Shown here piece by piece: positions 49,956 through 57,495 of a stretch of DNA of 64,000 nucleotides. The notes below the pieces were generated by a model. The model made no database searches, was not told the DNA's origin, and worked only from the letters and a program-made list of their open reading frames with translations. The position numbers were made by a program, and so were the translations under genes. Where the stretch lies: assembly GCF_014493765.1 (NCBI RefSeq), contig NZ_JACTVJ010000001.1:248001-312000 (forward strand), given 5' to 3'. How positions within the stretch are numbered: the stretch's first letter is position 1; each line of letters begins with the position of its first letter. This DNA is from Streptomyces polyasparticus (GTDB lineage: Bacteria; Actinomycetota; Actinomycetes; Streptomycetales; Streptomycetaceae).

Positions 49956-50357
49956 TCACCCCGCCAGCGTGCTGTGGCGGCGCCGGTCCGGGGCCCAGCA
50001 GCGGATGATGTCGCGTACGGAGACGATGCCCACGGGTTCGCGTTCATCGAGCACGATCAGATGACGGAAGCCGCCGTGCGCCATCGCCTCGGCGGCGTCC
50101 TGCAGGGTCCAGGCGGGAGAGGCGTAGACGACGTCGGTGGTGGTGTGGCGGCCTGCGGTCTCGAAGTCCGGGTTCTGTCCGGCGCCGAGTGAGTTGAGGA
50201 TGTCGCGTTCGGTCAGGATGCCGATCCCGTCGGCGTCGACGTCGAGGACGACGGCCGCGCCGACATGGCGTGCGGACATCAGGCGTGCGGCCTGGCGGAG
50301 GGTGTGGTCGGGTCCGATGGTGAGGACCATCGTGCTCATGGCGTCACGGACGAGCAT
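49956..50357 (-). CDS. CBS-domain pair protein
   Basis: A 133-residue stand-alone tandem CBS (Bateman) protein: first CBS about 8-60 (STMVLTIGPDHTLRQAARLM), second about 75-128 (DVVYASPAWTLQDAAEAM). Such modules bind adenine nucleotides or similar ligands and act as sensors. A strong AGGAGGTGG precedes the ATG. It shares an upstream region with a rightward promoter. A direct repeat TTCACAA lies in the divergent region (50405 and 50413). Confidence 0.88.
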   Translation of the reverse strand: MLVRDAMSTMVLTIGPDHTLRQAARLMSARHVGAAVVLDVDADGIGILTERDILNSLGAGQNPDFETAGRHTTTDVVYASPAWTLQDAAEAMAHGGFRHLIVLDEREPVGIVSVRDIIRCWAPDRRRHSTLAG

Positions 50358-50404
50358 GGGCTGAAGCCACCTCCTAGTCGTGAGTCCGCCTCTTAGAGAA
50401 CGGA

Positions 50405-50433
50405 TTCACAAGTTCACAATGTGGGGGTAGGCT
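50405..50433 (+). promoter_or_regulatory. Rightward promoter facing the end of hisN
   Basis: TTCACA (50405-50410), a 17-base spacer, and TAGGCT (50428-50433) form a good promoter. No annotated gene lies downstream in the same orientation; transcription would begin near 50440 and run antisense into hisN. Confidence 0.65.
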
Positions 50434-50439
50434 CAGCGT

Positions 50440-50550
50440 GGCAGGTCGACAGATGGTCAACAAGGGGGAGCGCGCGGCCAGTTGAGGGCGCGCGAGGAGC
50501 ACACCCCGTCACCTGGGGCGCAGCGGCCGACGGTGCGGTGGCGCTGCGCC
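50440..50550 (+). ncRNA. Candidate small RNA convergent with hisN
   Basis: The region from the predicted start near 50440 to the stem GGCGCAGC/GCTGCGCC (50517-50524 and 50543-50550) would give an RNA of about 110 bases. It contains a ten-codon ORF beginning ATGGTCAACAAG near 50451 and a second hairpin with GCGCGC arms. The stem can equally serve as the terminator of hisN, six bases beyond its stop. Evidence is promoter plus structure only. Confidence 0.35.
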
Positions 50551-50555
50551 GGGTG

Positions 50556-51356
50556 TCAGTACTGCTGGTTCAGATAGCCGAGCAGCTCGTCGTGGAGCAG
50601 CCCGTTCGAGGCCGCCGCGTTGCCGCTGTGCGGACCGTGCCGTCCGTCGAGACCGGTGAACGTGCCGCCCGCCTCGGTCACCACGGCCGCGCAGGCCGCC
50701 ATGTCCCACAGCGACAGCTCGGGCTCGGCACAGATGTCGATGGAGCCCTCGGCGACCATCATGTACGGCCAGAAGTCGCCGTATCCGCGCGTGCGCCACA
50801 CCGCCCGCTGCAGCTCCATGAACCCGTCGAGCCGTCCGTGCTCCTCCCAGCCGGTCAGCGAGGAGTACGCGAACGAGGCGTCCTGGATCCGGCCGACCTT
50901 CGAGACCTGCAGGCGCGTCGCCGAGGTCAGGCTGCGCCCGGTGTACGCGCCGCCGCCCTTCGCGGCCCACCAGCGGCGGCCGAGCGCGGGCGCCGAGACC
51001 ACGCCGACGACCGGCTGGTAGCCGCCCTCGCCGGCCTCCATCAGGGAGATGAGCGTGGCCCACACGGGCACGCCGCGCACATAGTTCTTGGTGCCGTCGA
51101 TCGGGTCGATCACCCAGCGGCGCGGGCCCGTGCCCTCGATGCCGTACTCCTCGCCGAGGATCGCGTCCCGCGGGCGCGCCCGCTGCAGCTGGCCGCGGAT
51201 CAGCTCCTCGGCGGCCTTGTCCGCCTCGCTGACCGGCGTCATGTCCGGCTTGGTCTCGACTTTCAGGTCGAGTGCCTTGAACCGGTCCATGGTGGTGCGG
51301 TCCGCGGCGTCGGCGAGGACGTGGGCGAGACGCAGATCATCGTGGTAGTCGGGCAT
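50556..51356 (-). CDS. hisN: Histidinol-phosphate phosphatase HisN (inositol monophosphatase family)
   Basis: A 266-residue FIG/IMPase-fold phosphatase. Metal-site motifs are intact: GEEYG, WVIDPIDGTKNYVRG and WDMAACAAVVTEAGG. The Streptomyces coelicolor orthologue between the CBS gene and this region (SCO5208, recalled) was identified as the histidinol-phosphate phosphatase of histidine synthesis; other IMPase substrates are possible. ATG 51356 is chosen by leaderless promoter geometry. It ends at a stem-loop shared with a convergent transcript. Confidence 0.88.
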   Translation of the reverse strand: MPDYHDDLRLAHVLADAADRTTMDRFKALDLKVETKPDMTPVSEADKAAEELIRGQLQRARPRDAILGEEYGIEGTGPRRWVIDPIDGTKNYVRGVPVWATLISLMEAGEGGYQPVVGVVSAPALGRRWWAAKGGGAYTGRSLTSATRLQVSKVGRIQDASFAYSSLTGWEEHGRLDGFMELQRAVWRTRGYGDFWPYMMVAEGSIDICAEPELSLWDMAACAAVVTEAGGTFTGLDGRHGPHSGNAAASNGLLHDELLGYLNQQY

Positions 51357-51362
51357 GGTCGA

Positions 51363-51368
51363 ACAGTA
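51363..51368 (-). promoter_or_regulatory. -10 element of a leaderless hisN promoter
   Basis: TACTGT on the minus strand ends six bases before ATG 51356 with no ribosome binding site. Confidence 0.65.
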
Positions 51369-51505
51369 GCGATCGCGTACCCCGCGGACCACACGGCCCC
51401 GTGCCGGGCTGCCCGGACTCCTCGCTCCGACCCCTTGCGGGACCCCTTGACAGTGCCCCGAGGCGAGTCAACTCTCCCCATATCGGCCCGGCAGGGGAGG
51501 CGATC

Positions 51506-52099
51506 ATGCCCGCAGCACGGGAGTCCTTGCTCGATGCGGCATACACCGCGCTCCAGCGCAGGTCATGGCCCACGGTCCGGATGGTCGACGTGGCCGCCGT
51601 CGCCGGGGTCTCGCGGCAGACCCTGTACAACGAGTTCGGCTCCAAGGACGGTCTGGCCCGCGCGCTCGTGCGGCGGGAGACGGACGCGTATCTCGCGGGC
51701 GCCGACCGTGCGCTCGCCGAGGGCGGACTGCCGCAGCTCGCGGAGTGGACGGTGACGGCGGCCCGTACGAACGCACTGGTCAGAGCCGTTCTGACCGGCT
51801 GCTGGAGCCCCCGGCTGCCCGCGCCCCCGCTCTCGGCCGTCCCGTCCACGTCGGCGGTCCCCGCGCAGCGCCGTGCGGACGGCCCGCTGCCCTCGCCCGC
51901 GGAGCTGGTCGCGCTCGTACGGGACCGGGCGGTGAACACCCGCGTCGCACCGGGAGCGGTCAAGGACGAGGCGTTACGGGCGCGCCAGGAGTGCGAACTG
52001 GCCCTGCGGCTCGCGCTGTCGTGTGTGATCGCGCCGGCGGGCGACGGGGGAGTGGGGCGCCTGGTGCGGGAGACCTTGGAGGCGGCGCCTCAGGCGTGA
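51506..52099 (+). CDS. TetR-family transcriptional regulator (TTA codon)
   Basis: A 197-residue one-component regulator. The N-terminal TetR helix-turn-helix reads VRMVDVAAVAGVSRQTLYNEFGSKDGL; the C-terminal ligand domain contains a Pro/Ala-rich segment (ALPAPPLSAVPSTSAVPA) of low complexity. GGGGAGG precedes the ATG. Codon 157 is TTA (51974-51976), so its translation should depend on the BldA leucyl tRNA in Streptomyces. It converges on an SMR efflux gene, a possible target. Confidence 0.88.
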   Translation: MPAARESLLDAAYTALQRRSWPTVRMVDVAAVAGVSRQTLYNEFGSKDGLARALVRRETDAYLAGADRALAEGGLPQLAEWTVTAARTNALVRAVLTGCWSPRLPAPPLSAVPSTSAVPAQRRADGPLPSPAELVALVRDRAVNTRVAPGAVKDEALRARQECELALRLALSCVIAPAGDGGVGRLVRETLEAAPQA

Positions 52100-52128
52100 C
52101 GGCGTCTTGTGCGTGCCGCCCGGCAGGC

Positions 52129-52452
52129 TCAGTGCGCGCTGCCCGACAGCTGCAGGCCGATCACGCCCACGATCACGAAGGAGATCGACACCAGCTTCAG
52201 CGTGGACACCACATCGCCGAGGAAGATCATCCCGTAGATGGCGGTGCCGGCCGCGCCGATGCCCGTCCACACCGCGTACGCGGGGCCGACGTCCAGGCGC
52301 TTGAGGGCCAGCGTGAGCAGGCCGAAGCTGCTCAGCGCGAACACGGCGAACGAGATCGTCGGCCACAGGCGGGTGAAGCCGTGGGAGAGCTTGAGGCACA
52401 CCGCGAACCCCGTCTCGAGGAGCCCGGCGACGATGACCAGCAGCCACGCCAT
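52129..52452 (-). CDS. sugE: SMR-family transporter (SugE/Gdx type)
   Basis: A 107-residue four-helix small multidrug resistance transporter. The membrane-embedded Glu of helix 1 (LLVIVAGLLETGFAVCLKLS) and the helix 3 segment GPAYAVWTGIGAAGTAIYG match the SugE/guanidinium-exporter (Gdx) subfamily. It works as an antiparallel dimer. The ATG is preceded by GGGAGGC. No guanidine riboswitch was convincingly found upstream. It lies downstream of rsgA in the same direction, after a 114-base gap rich in A/T for this genome. Confidence 0.9.
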   Translation of the reverse strand: MAWLLVIVAGLLETGFAVCLKLSHGFTRLWPTISFAVFALSSFGLLTLALKRLDVGPAYAVWTGIGAAGTAIYGMIFLGDVVSTLKLVSISFVIVGVIGLQLSGSAH

Positions 52453-52566
52453 GGTGAATTGCCTCCCAGAACCTCGGTGACCGCTTCGTCGGCCTTGCCG
52501 CGCAGTGCTCCGGCTTGGTGCGATTATGCATTTACCTAGACGCTCTGCGCGCAAACAACGTTGAGG

Positions 52567-53577
52567 TCAGTCGCCCTCGCGTCGCTCGCGGGTGGCGAGC
52601 AGCCTGCGCAGCGAATACAGCCGCGCGGGATCCGCGTGGCCCTCCTCCACCCAGGCGTCGAGGGCGCAGTCGGGCTCATCATGACTGCACGCGCGGGGGC
52701 AGCCCTCAGTTCCCGGTTCCAGGTCGGGGAATGCGTGGATCACGCGCGACGGGTCCACATGGTGCAGTCCGAAGGACCGTACGCCGGGAGTGTCGATCAC
52801 CCATCCCTCCGCACCCTCCAGCGGGAGCGCGAGGGCCGAGGTGGTGGTGTGCCGGCCGCGTCCCGTGACCGCGTTGACATGGCCGGTGACGCGCTTGCGG
52901 TCCTCCGGGACGAGCGCGTTCACCAGCGTCGTCTTGCCCACGCCGGAGTGGCCGACGAACGCGGTCGCCCGGCCCGCGAGGAACTCCCGTACGCGGTCGG
53001 CCGCGTCGCCGTTCTCCAGCTCCTCGCGGCTCGTGACGACGTACGGGAAATCGAGTGCCCCGTACGCCTCCAGGATCTTGTCCGGGGGTGCCAGGTCCGA
53101 CTTGGTGAGGACGAGCAGCGGCGAGAGCCCGGCGTCGAACGCGGCGACCAGGCAGCGGTCGATCAGGCGCGGGCGCGGCTCGGGGTCGGCGAGCGCGGTG
53201 ACGATGGCGAGCTGGTCGGCGTTGGCGACGACCACGCGCTCGAAGGGATCGTCGTCGTCGGCCGTGCGGCGCAGGACCGAGGTGCGCTCCTCGATCCGGA
53301 CGATCCGCGCGAGCGTGTCCTTCTTGCCGGACAGATCGCCGATGAGGGCGACCCGGTCGCCCACGACTGCGGCCTTGCGGCCCAGCTCGCGGGCCTTCAC
53401 CGCGTGGACCATCCGGTCTTCGACCAGACAGGTGAGCCGGCCGCGGTCCACGGTGAGGACCATGCCCCCGGCCGCGTCCTCGTGCTTGGGACGGATGTTC
53501 GTCCGCGGCCGGTTGCCCTTGCGGTTCGGGCGCTGGCGGATGTCGTCCTCGTCGGTGTGCTTGCCGTAGCGACGCAT
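52567..53577 (-). CDS. rsgA: Ribosome small-subunit GTPase RsgA
   Basis: Circularly permuted GTPase that matures the 30S subunit. The 336 residues show an OB domain, then motifs in permuted order: TKSD (G4), GHSGVGKTTL (G1), DTPGVR (G3). The C-terminal zinc finger is CPRACSHDEPDC. The basic N-terminus (RRYGKHTDEDDIRQRPNRKG) is usual for actinobacterial forms. It begins 12 bases after the aroA stop and is probably co-transcribed, as in mycobacteria. Confidence 0.95.
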   Translation of the reverse strand: MRRYGKHTDEDDIRQRPNRKGNRPRTNIRPKHEDAAGGMVLTVDRGRLTCLVEDRMVHAVKARELGRKAAVVGDRVALIGDLSGKKDTLARIVRIEERTSVLRRTADDDDPFERVVVANADQLAIVTALADPEPRPRLIDRCLVAAFDAGLSPLLVLTKSDLAPPDKILEAYGALDFPYVVTSREELENGDAADRVREFLAGRATAFVGHSGVGKTTLVNALVPEDRKRVTGHVNAVTGRGRHTTTSALALPLEGAEGWVIDTPGVRSFGLHHVDPSRVIHAFPDLEPGTEGCPRACSHDEPDCALDAWVEEGHADPARLYSLRRLLATRERREGD

Positions 53578-53589
53578 GGCGCTGTTCCC

Positions 53590-54918
53590 CTATGCCCCGG
53601 CCGCCCCGGTCAGCATCCCGGTCCACAGGGCGGGGAAGTCCGGCAGGGTCTTGGCGGTGGTCGCCACGTTCTCGATCTGCACGCCGTCCACGGCGAGGCC
53701 GATGACCGCGCCGGCCGTGGCCATGCGGTGGTCGTCGTACGTGTGGAAGATGCCGCCGTGCAGCCGGCGCGGCCGGATGTGGAGTCCGTCGGCGGTCTCG
53801 GTGACATCGCCGCCGAGCTCGTTGATCTCCTTGGTGAGCGCGGCCAGGCGGTCCGTCTCGTGCAGCCGCAGGTGCGCGACGCCGCGGAGCGTGGACGGGG
53901 AGTCGGCGAGGGCCGCGACGGCGGCGATGCCGGGGGTCAGCTCGCCGACCTCGCTCAGGTCGATGTCGATGCCGTGGATCTGTCCGGAGCCGGTGAGCAC
54001 CAGGCCCTGCTCGGTCAGTTCGCAGGAGCCGCCCATCCGCGTGAAGATCTCGCGCAGCGCGTCTCCGGGCTGCGTGGTGTGCGCGGGCCAGTCCGGGATG
54101 GTCACACGGCCGCCGGTCACCAGGGCGGCGGCGAGGAACGGCTGGGCGTTGGAGAGGTCCGGCTCGATCACCAGGTCACGGCCGAGCAGCGCGCCCGGCG
54201 TGACCCGCCAGACGTTGGGCTCGCCGCCGGTCTCGGGCTCGTCGACCTGCACGCCGACGGCGCGCAGCATGTCGACGGTCATCCGGATGTGCGGCATGGA
54301 CGGCAGCCGCTCGCCGGTGTGCCGTACCTCGACGCCCTGGTTGAAGCGGGGGCCGGAGAGGAGGAGGGCCGAGACGAACTGGGAGGAGGACGAGGCGTCG
54401 ATCTCCACCGTGCCGCCGTCGAGTGCGCCGCCGCCGTGCACGGTCAGGGGCAGCGCGCCCCGGCCGTCGTCGTCGATCCGGGCGCCGAGGGCGCGCAGGG
54501 CGTCGATCACGCCGTGCAGCGGGCGCTCGTAGGAACGCGGGTCGCCGTCGAAGCGGATGTCGCCGTCGGCGAGGGTGGCGACGGGCGGCAGGAAGCGCAT
54601 GACCGTGCCGGCGTTGCCGACATCAACCGTGGCCGGACCGGCCAGACCCGACGGGATGACCCGCCAGACCTCGCCCGAACCGTCCGGGCCGACGCCCTCC
54701 TCGATCCCGACGCCGAGGGCGCGCAGCGCACCGGCCATCAGCAGGGTGTCGCGGCTGCGCAGCGGGCGGCGGATCCAGCCGGGCTCGGCGGCCAGGGCGG
54801 CCAGGACGAGGGCGCGGTTGGTGACCGACTTGGAACCGGGCACGTGGACCGTGGCGTCGACGGCGCCGCTCGCTAGGGGGGCGGGCCAGAGGGTGCTGTG
54901 CGCGGGGTTCTCGGTCAT
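53590..54918 (-). CDS. aroA: 3-phosphoshikimate 1-carboxyvinyltransferase (EPSP synthase) AroA
   Basis: Shikimate-pathway enzyme that joins phosphoenolpyruvate to shikimate 3-phosphate. The 442 residues show [16 protein letters not shown] near the N-terminus and [10 protein letters not shown], the two family signatures, plus the C-terminal [13 protein letters not shown]. The second signature has NAGT, as in class I-like sequences; sensitivity cannot be judged. ATG 54918 is taken because a -10 TAAAGT lies seven bases upstream; a GTG at 54927 is an alternative. rsgA follows. Confidence 0.95.
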   Translation of the reverse strand: MTENPAHSTLWPAPLASGAVDATVHVPGSKSVTNRALVLAALAAEPGWIRRPLRSRDTLLMAGALRALGVGIEEGVGPDGSGEVWRVIPSGLAGPATVDVGNAGTVMRFLPPVATLADGDIRFDGDPRSYERPLHGVIDALRALGARIDDDGRGALPLTVHGGGALDGGTVEIDASSSSQFVSALLLSGPRFNQGVEVRHTGERLPSMPHIRMTVDMLRAVGVQVDEPETGGEPNVWRVTPGALLGRDLVIEPDLSNAQPFLAAALVTGGRVTIPDWPAHTTQPGDALREIFTRMGGSCELTEQGLVLTGSGQIHGIDIDLSEVGELTPGIAAVAALADSPSTLRGVAHLRLHETDRLAALTKEINELGGDVTETADGLHIRPRRLHGGIFHTYDDHRMATAGAVIGLAVDGVQIENVATTAKTLPDFPALWTGMLTGAAGA

Positions 54919-54925
54919 GCGGCCC

Positions 54926-54931
54926 ACTTTA
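54926..54931 (-). promoter_or_regulatory. -10 element of the aroA promoter
   Basis: TAAAGT on the minus strand is seven bases before ATG 54918 and sits inside the short palindrome CCCACTTTAGTGGG. Confidence 0.6.
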
Positions 54932-54985
54932 GTGGGGTGGGGTGCGGTGCGTTTTCGGGTGCGGGCGGTGGGGGTGCGGGTGGGG

Positions 54986-55095
54986 CGCCTGCGGCGGGCT
55001 GTTTCCCCTACCCGCCCCTTCCCGAAACCGGGGCGCAGCCCCGGGCCCCCTCATCCGAACTTCGTTCGGATCTGCTCAAGCGCCGCAGGGGCTGA
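54986..55095 (-). repeat. Dispersed hairpin repeat element, copy B
   Basis: Read on the minus strand, it begins one base after the SRAP-gene stop codon: TCAGCCCCTGCGGCGCTTG, then stem ATCCGAAC/GTTCGGAT (55053-55071), stem CCGGGGC/GCCCCGG, and stem GGCGGG/CCCGCC near 54990-55015. It matches copy A over its whole length with scattered changes. Confidence 0.85.
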
Positions 55096-55096
55096 G

Positions 55097-55912
55097 TTAG
55101 AACAGCGTTCCTTCTTCGGGGCCCTCCAGTTCCTTCAGCAGCTCCGGGCCGTTGTTGCGCACGTTGCTCACCGCCGTGGACACCGGGTACGCGCGCATCA
55201 GGCCCTCCGGCGGTGGGGTGAGCAGGGACTGGAGGTCGTCCGTGGCCGTGCGGGCGGGGTCGAGCCAGGCGTCCCAGCGGTCCGGGGTGAGCATCAGGGG
55301 CATGCGCGGGTGGATGTCCGCGAGGGACTGCGGGCCCTCCGCGGGGGCGACGCCCAGCGGGCCGGTCTCCGCCTCCGTGGTGATCACCGAGCAGGTGACC
55401 CACCAGGCGAGCGGGTGGTCGTCGGCGAGGGTGCGGTCGCGCCAGAACTCGTACAGACCGGCCATCGCGAAGACCGAGCCGTCGGCCGGGGTCACGAAGT
55501 ACGGCTGCTTGCGCGGGCGCTTCTTCTTGCCCTCGACCTCAAGCTCGCGCTCGGCGGCCGCGGTGACCCACTCGTAATAGCCGTCGGCCGGGATGATGCA
55601 GCGGCGCGAGGTGAAGGCCTTGCGGTACGAGGGCTTCTCGTGGACCGTCTCGGCCCGCGCGTTGATCATGCGGGCGGCGCCCTCGGGTGATTTCGCCCAC
55701 GACGGGACGAGTCCCCACTTGAGCTTGCGCAGCTGGCGAACCGGGCGAGGGGAATCGGCGTCCTTCACAGCACGGTCCAGTACGGCGTAGACCTCTTTGG
55801 TCGGCGCCACGTTGTAGTCCGGGGCCAGGGTCTCCTCGGGGTCCCACTTCTCGACCTCGAAGATGGTCGCGAGGTCCTCGGGTTTACGACTGGATGCATA
55901 CCGTCCGCACAT
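55097..55912 (-). CDS. SRAP/HMCES-family DNA abasic-site crosslinking protein (YedK-like)
   Basis: Suicide DNA-protein crosslinker that shields abasic sites in single-stranded DNA. The 271 residues start MCGRY, so Cys2 becomes the N-terminal nucleophile after Met removal. The other active-site elements are NVAPT, the Glu in PADGYYEW, and the His in HPRMPLML. ATG 55912 is fixed by that catalytic Cys. The mycobacterial homologue lies near aroA and rsgA as here. Its stop is immediately followed by a hairpin repeat that may terminate transcription. Confidence 0.94.
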   Translation of the reverse strand: MCGRYASSRKPEDLATIFEVEKWDPEETLAPDYNVAPTKEVYAVLDRAVKDADSPRPVRQLRKLKWGLVPSWAKSPEGAARMINARAETVHEKPSYRKAFTSRRCIIPADGYYEWVTAAAERELEVEGKKKRPRKQPYFVTPADGSVFAMAGLYEFWRDRTLADDHPLAWWVTCSVITTEAETGPLGVAPAEGPQSLADIHPRMPLMLTPDRWDAWLDPARTATDDLQSLLTPPPEGLMRAYPVSTAVSNVRNNGPELLKELEGPEEGTLF

Positions 55913-55961
55913 ACGTGCCACACTGCCAGATCCGTCCCGCCCACAGGAGCCCGGTCCGTAT

Positions 55962-56705
55962 ATGCACAGCACCGCCGCCGCTATGCACAGCCTCGCCGCC
56001 TCGTCCCCGGCCGATCTCTGGGACCGCGTCTTCGGCACCCAGCCCGACCCCGAGCAGTGGCTCGTGGTGGTCACGGGTGTGGTGGCGCTCGCGGTGATCC
56101 TGCCGCACCAGCTGTGGGTGGTCTCGCGCAACGCGATCACCATCGCGCACGAGGGCGGGCACGGTCTGGTCGCGCTGCTCAGCGGGCGCAAGCTGCAAGG
56201 GATCCGGCTGCACAGCGACACCAGCGGTCTGACGGTCAGCCGCGGCAAGCCGCACGGCATCGGCATGATCCTCACCGCCGCGGCGGGCTACACCGCACCT
56301 CCGCTGCTCGGCCTCGGCGGCGCGTGGCTGCTCGCGGCCAACCACATCACGGCCTTGCTGTGGCTGGCCACGGCGCTGCTCCTCGTGATGCTGGTGATGA
56401 TCCGCAATGCGTACGGAGCCGTCACGGTGATCGTCACCGGCGGTGCGTTCCTGGTGGTCTCGTGGCTGGCGGATCCGGAGGTGCAGGCGGCCTTCGCGTA
56501 CGTGGTCGTGTGGTTCCTGCTCCTCGGCGGTGTGCGTCCCGCCTTCGAGCTGCAGTCCAAGCGCCGCCGCGGCGGGGCCCCGGACTCCGACGCCGACCAG
56601 CTGGCCCGCCTCACGCACGTACCGGCGGCGCTGTGGTTCTTCTTCTTCCACGCGGTGTCGCTGGCCTCCCTGCTCGGTGGCGGGCGCTGGCTTCTCGGGT
56701 GGTGA
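55962..56705 (+). CDS. M50-type membrane metallopeptidase-like protein
   Basis: A 247-residue integral membrane protein with about six hydrophobic segments. HEGGH, within ITIAHEGGHGLVALL, is the zinc-binding motif of M50B/site-2 protease relatives; a second-ligand Asp region is not clear. It may be an intramembrane protease or an inactive relative. The ATG at 55962 is chosen; CAGGAGC lies about 14 bases upstream. It diverges from the SRAP gene. Confidence 0.82.
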   Translation: MHSTAAAMHSLAASSPADLWDRVFGTQPDPEQWLVVVTGVVALAVILPHQLWVVSRNAITIAHEGGHGLVALLSGRKLQGIRLHSDTSGLTVSRGKPHGIGMILTAAAGYTAPPLLGLGGAWLLAANHITALLWLATALLLVMLVMIRNAYGAVTVIVTGGAFLVVSWLADPEVQAAFAYVVVWFLLLGGVRPAFELQSKRRRGGAPDSDADQLARLTHVPAALWFFFFHAVSLASLLGGGRWLLGW

Positions 56706-56710
56706 GCTTC

Positions 56711-56774
56711 GGCCTCCGGCCCGAGGCCCCGGCATCCGAACTTCGTTCGGATCTGCTCAAGCGCCGCAGGGGCT
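56711..56774 (-). repeat. Dispersed hairpin repeat element, copy C (short form)
   Basis: It contains stem ATCCGAAC/GTTCGGAT (56734-56752), identical to copy B, and the CTGCTCAAGCGCCGCAGGGG boundary sequence (plus-strand view). The second stem is replaced by GGCCTC/GAGGCC (56711-56728), and the third stem is absent. It lies between the M50-like gene and the hydrolase gene. Confidence 0.8.
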
Positions 56775-56787
56775 GGATGTTGGCACC

Positions 56788-57435
56788 ATGTCTCGCATGA
56801 CCAGCATCGAGACCGTCGAGACCGACGCCGGACAGGCGCGTATCACCTGGCACCCCGCCAAGAAAGCCGACTTCGTGCTCGCCGTCAGTCATGGCGCAGG
56901 CGGCGGGATCGACGCGCGTGATCTGCAGGCCCTGGCCCGCGAGCTGCCGCAGCACGGCGTCACCGTCGCCCTCGTCGAGCAGCCCTGGCGCGTGGCCGGC
57001 AAGAAGGTGGCGCCCGCGCCCAAGACGCTCGACGTCGGATGGCGGGGGATCTGGCCCGCCGTGCAGCGCAAGAAGCTGCCGGTGATCGCCGGTGGGCGCA
57101 GCGCCGGTGCGCGCGTCGCGTGCCGTACGGCACAGGAGCTCGGCGCGGCCGCCGTGCTCGCGCTCAGCTTCCCGCTGCACCCGCCGGGCAAGCCCGAGAA
57201 GTCGCGCGCGGACGAACTCCTGGGCGCCGGCGTGCCCACGCTCGTCGTGCAGGGCGGCAACGACCCCTTCGGCAAGCCCGCCGAGTTCCCCGACGGGACG
57301 TACGACCTCACGGAGATCCCGTACGGGGATCACAGCTTCGCGGTGCCCAAGCGCGCGGAGATCGGACAGGACGAAGCAGTGGCGCTCATCACGCAGTCGG
57401 TGACCGACTGGATCAAGGGCCTGCGGGAATGTTGA
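56788..57435 (+). CDS. Alpha/beta-hydrolase family protein (dienelactone hydrolase/TEX30-like)
   Basis: A 215-residue alpha/beta-hydrolase. The nucleophile elbow is GGRSAGARVA (Ser in GxSxG), the oxyanion region VSHGAGGG follows the first strands, and a late Asp (QGGNDPF) and His (YGDHSF) complete a plausible catalytic triad. Substrate unknown. ATG 56788 is chosen; ATG 56797 is possible. Its last codons overlap the sigma-R promoter of sigR. Confidence 0.85.
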   Translation: MSRMTSIETVETDAGQARITWHPAKKADFVLAVSHGAGGGIDARDLQALARELPQHGVTVALVEQPWRVAGKKVAPAPKTLDVGWRGIWPAVQRKKLPVIAGGRSAGARVACRTAQELGAAAVLALSFPLHPPGKPEKSRADELLGAGVPTLVVQGGNDPFGKPAEFPDGTYDLTEIPYGDHSFAVPKRAEIGQDEAVALITQSVTDWIKGLREC

Positions 57436-57451
57436 GACCTTGACGACGGTT
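57426..57451 (+). promoter_or_regulatory. Sigma-R-dependent promoter of sigR (p2)
   Basis: GGAAT (57426-57430), an 18-base spacer and GTT (57449-57451) exactly match the SigR consensus. It lies inside the end of the hydrolase gene and upstream of the long-form start, as known for the autoregulated p2 promoter. Confidence 0.92.
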
Positions 57452-57495
57452 GTGGCGAACGTCGGTACAAGACGAAGTGAAGGGTGTTCGCCGTA

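Noticed and set aside
51447-51452. Perfect -35 TTGACA before the TetR gene
   Set aside because: No TANNNT is found 16-19 bases downstream, so it was not annotated as a promoter.
52453-52566. Guanidine riboswitch upstream of the SMR gene
   Set aside because: A GACGA-containing segment is present, but neither the paired ACGR loops of guanidine-II nor the guanidine-III pseudoknot pattern can be drawn.
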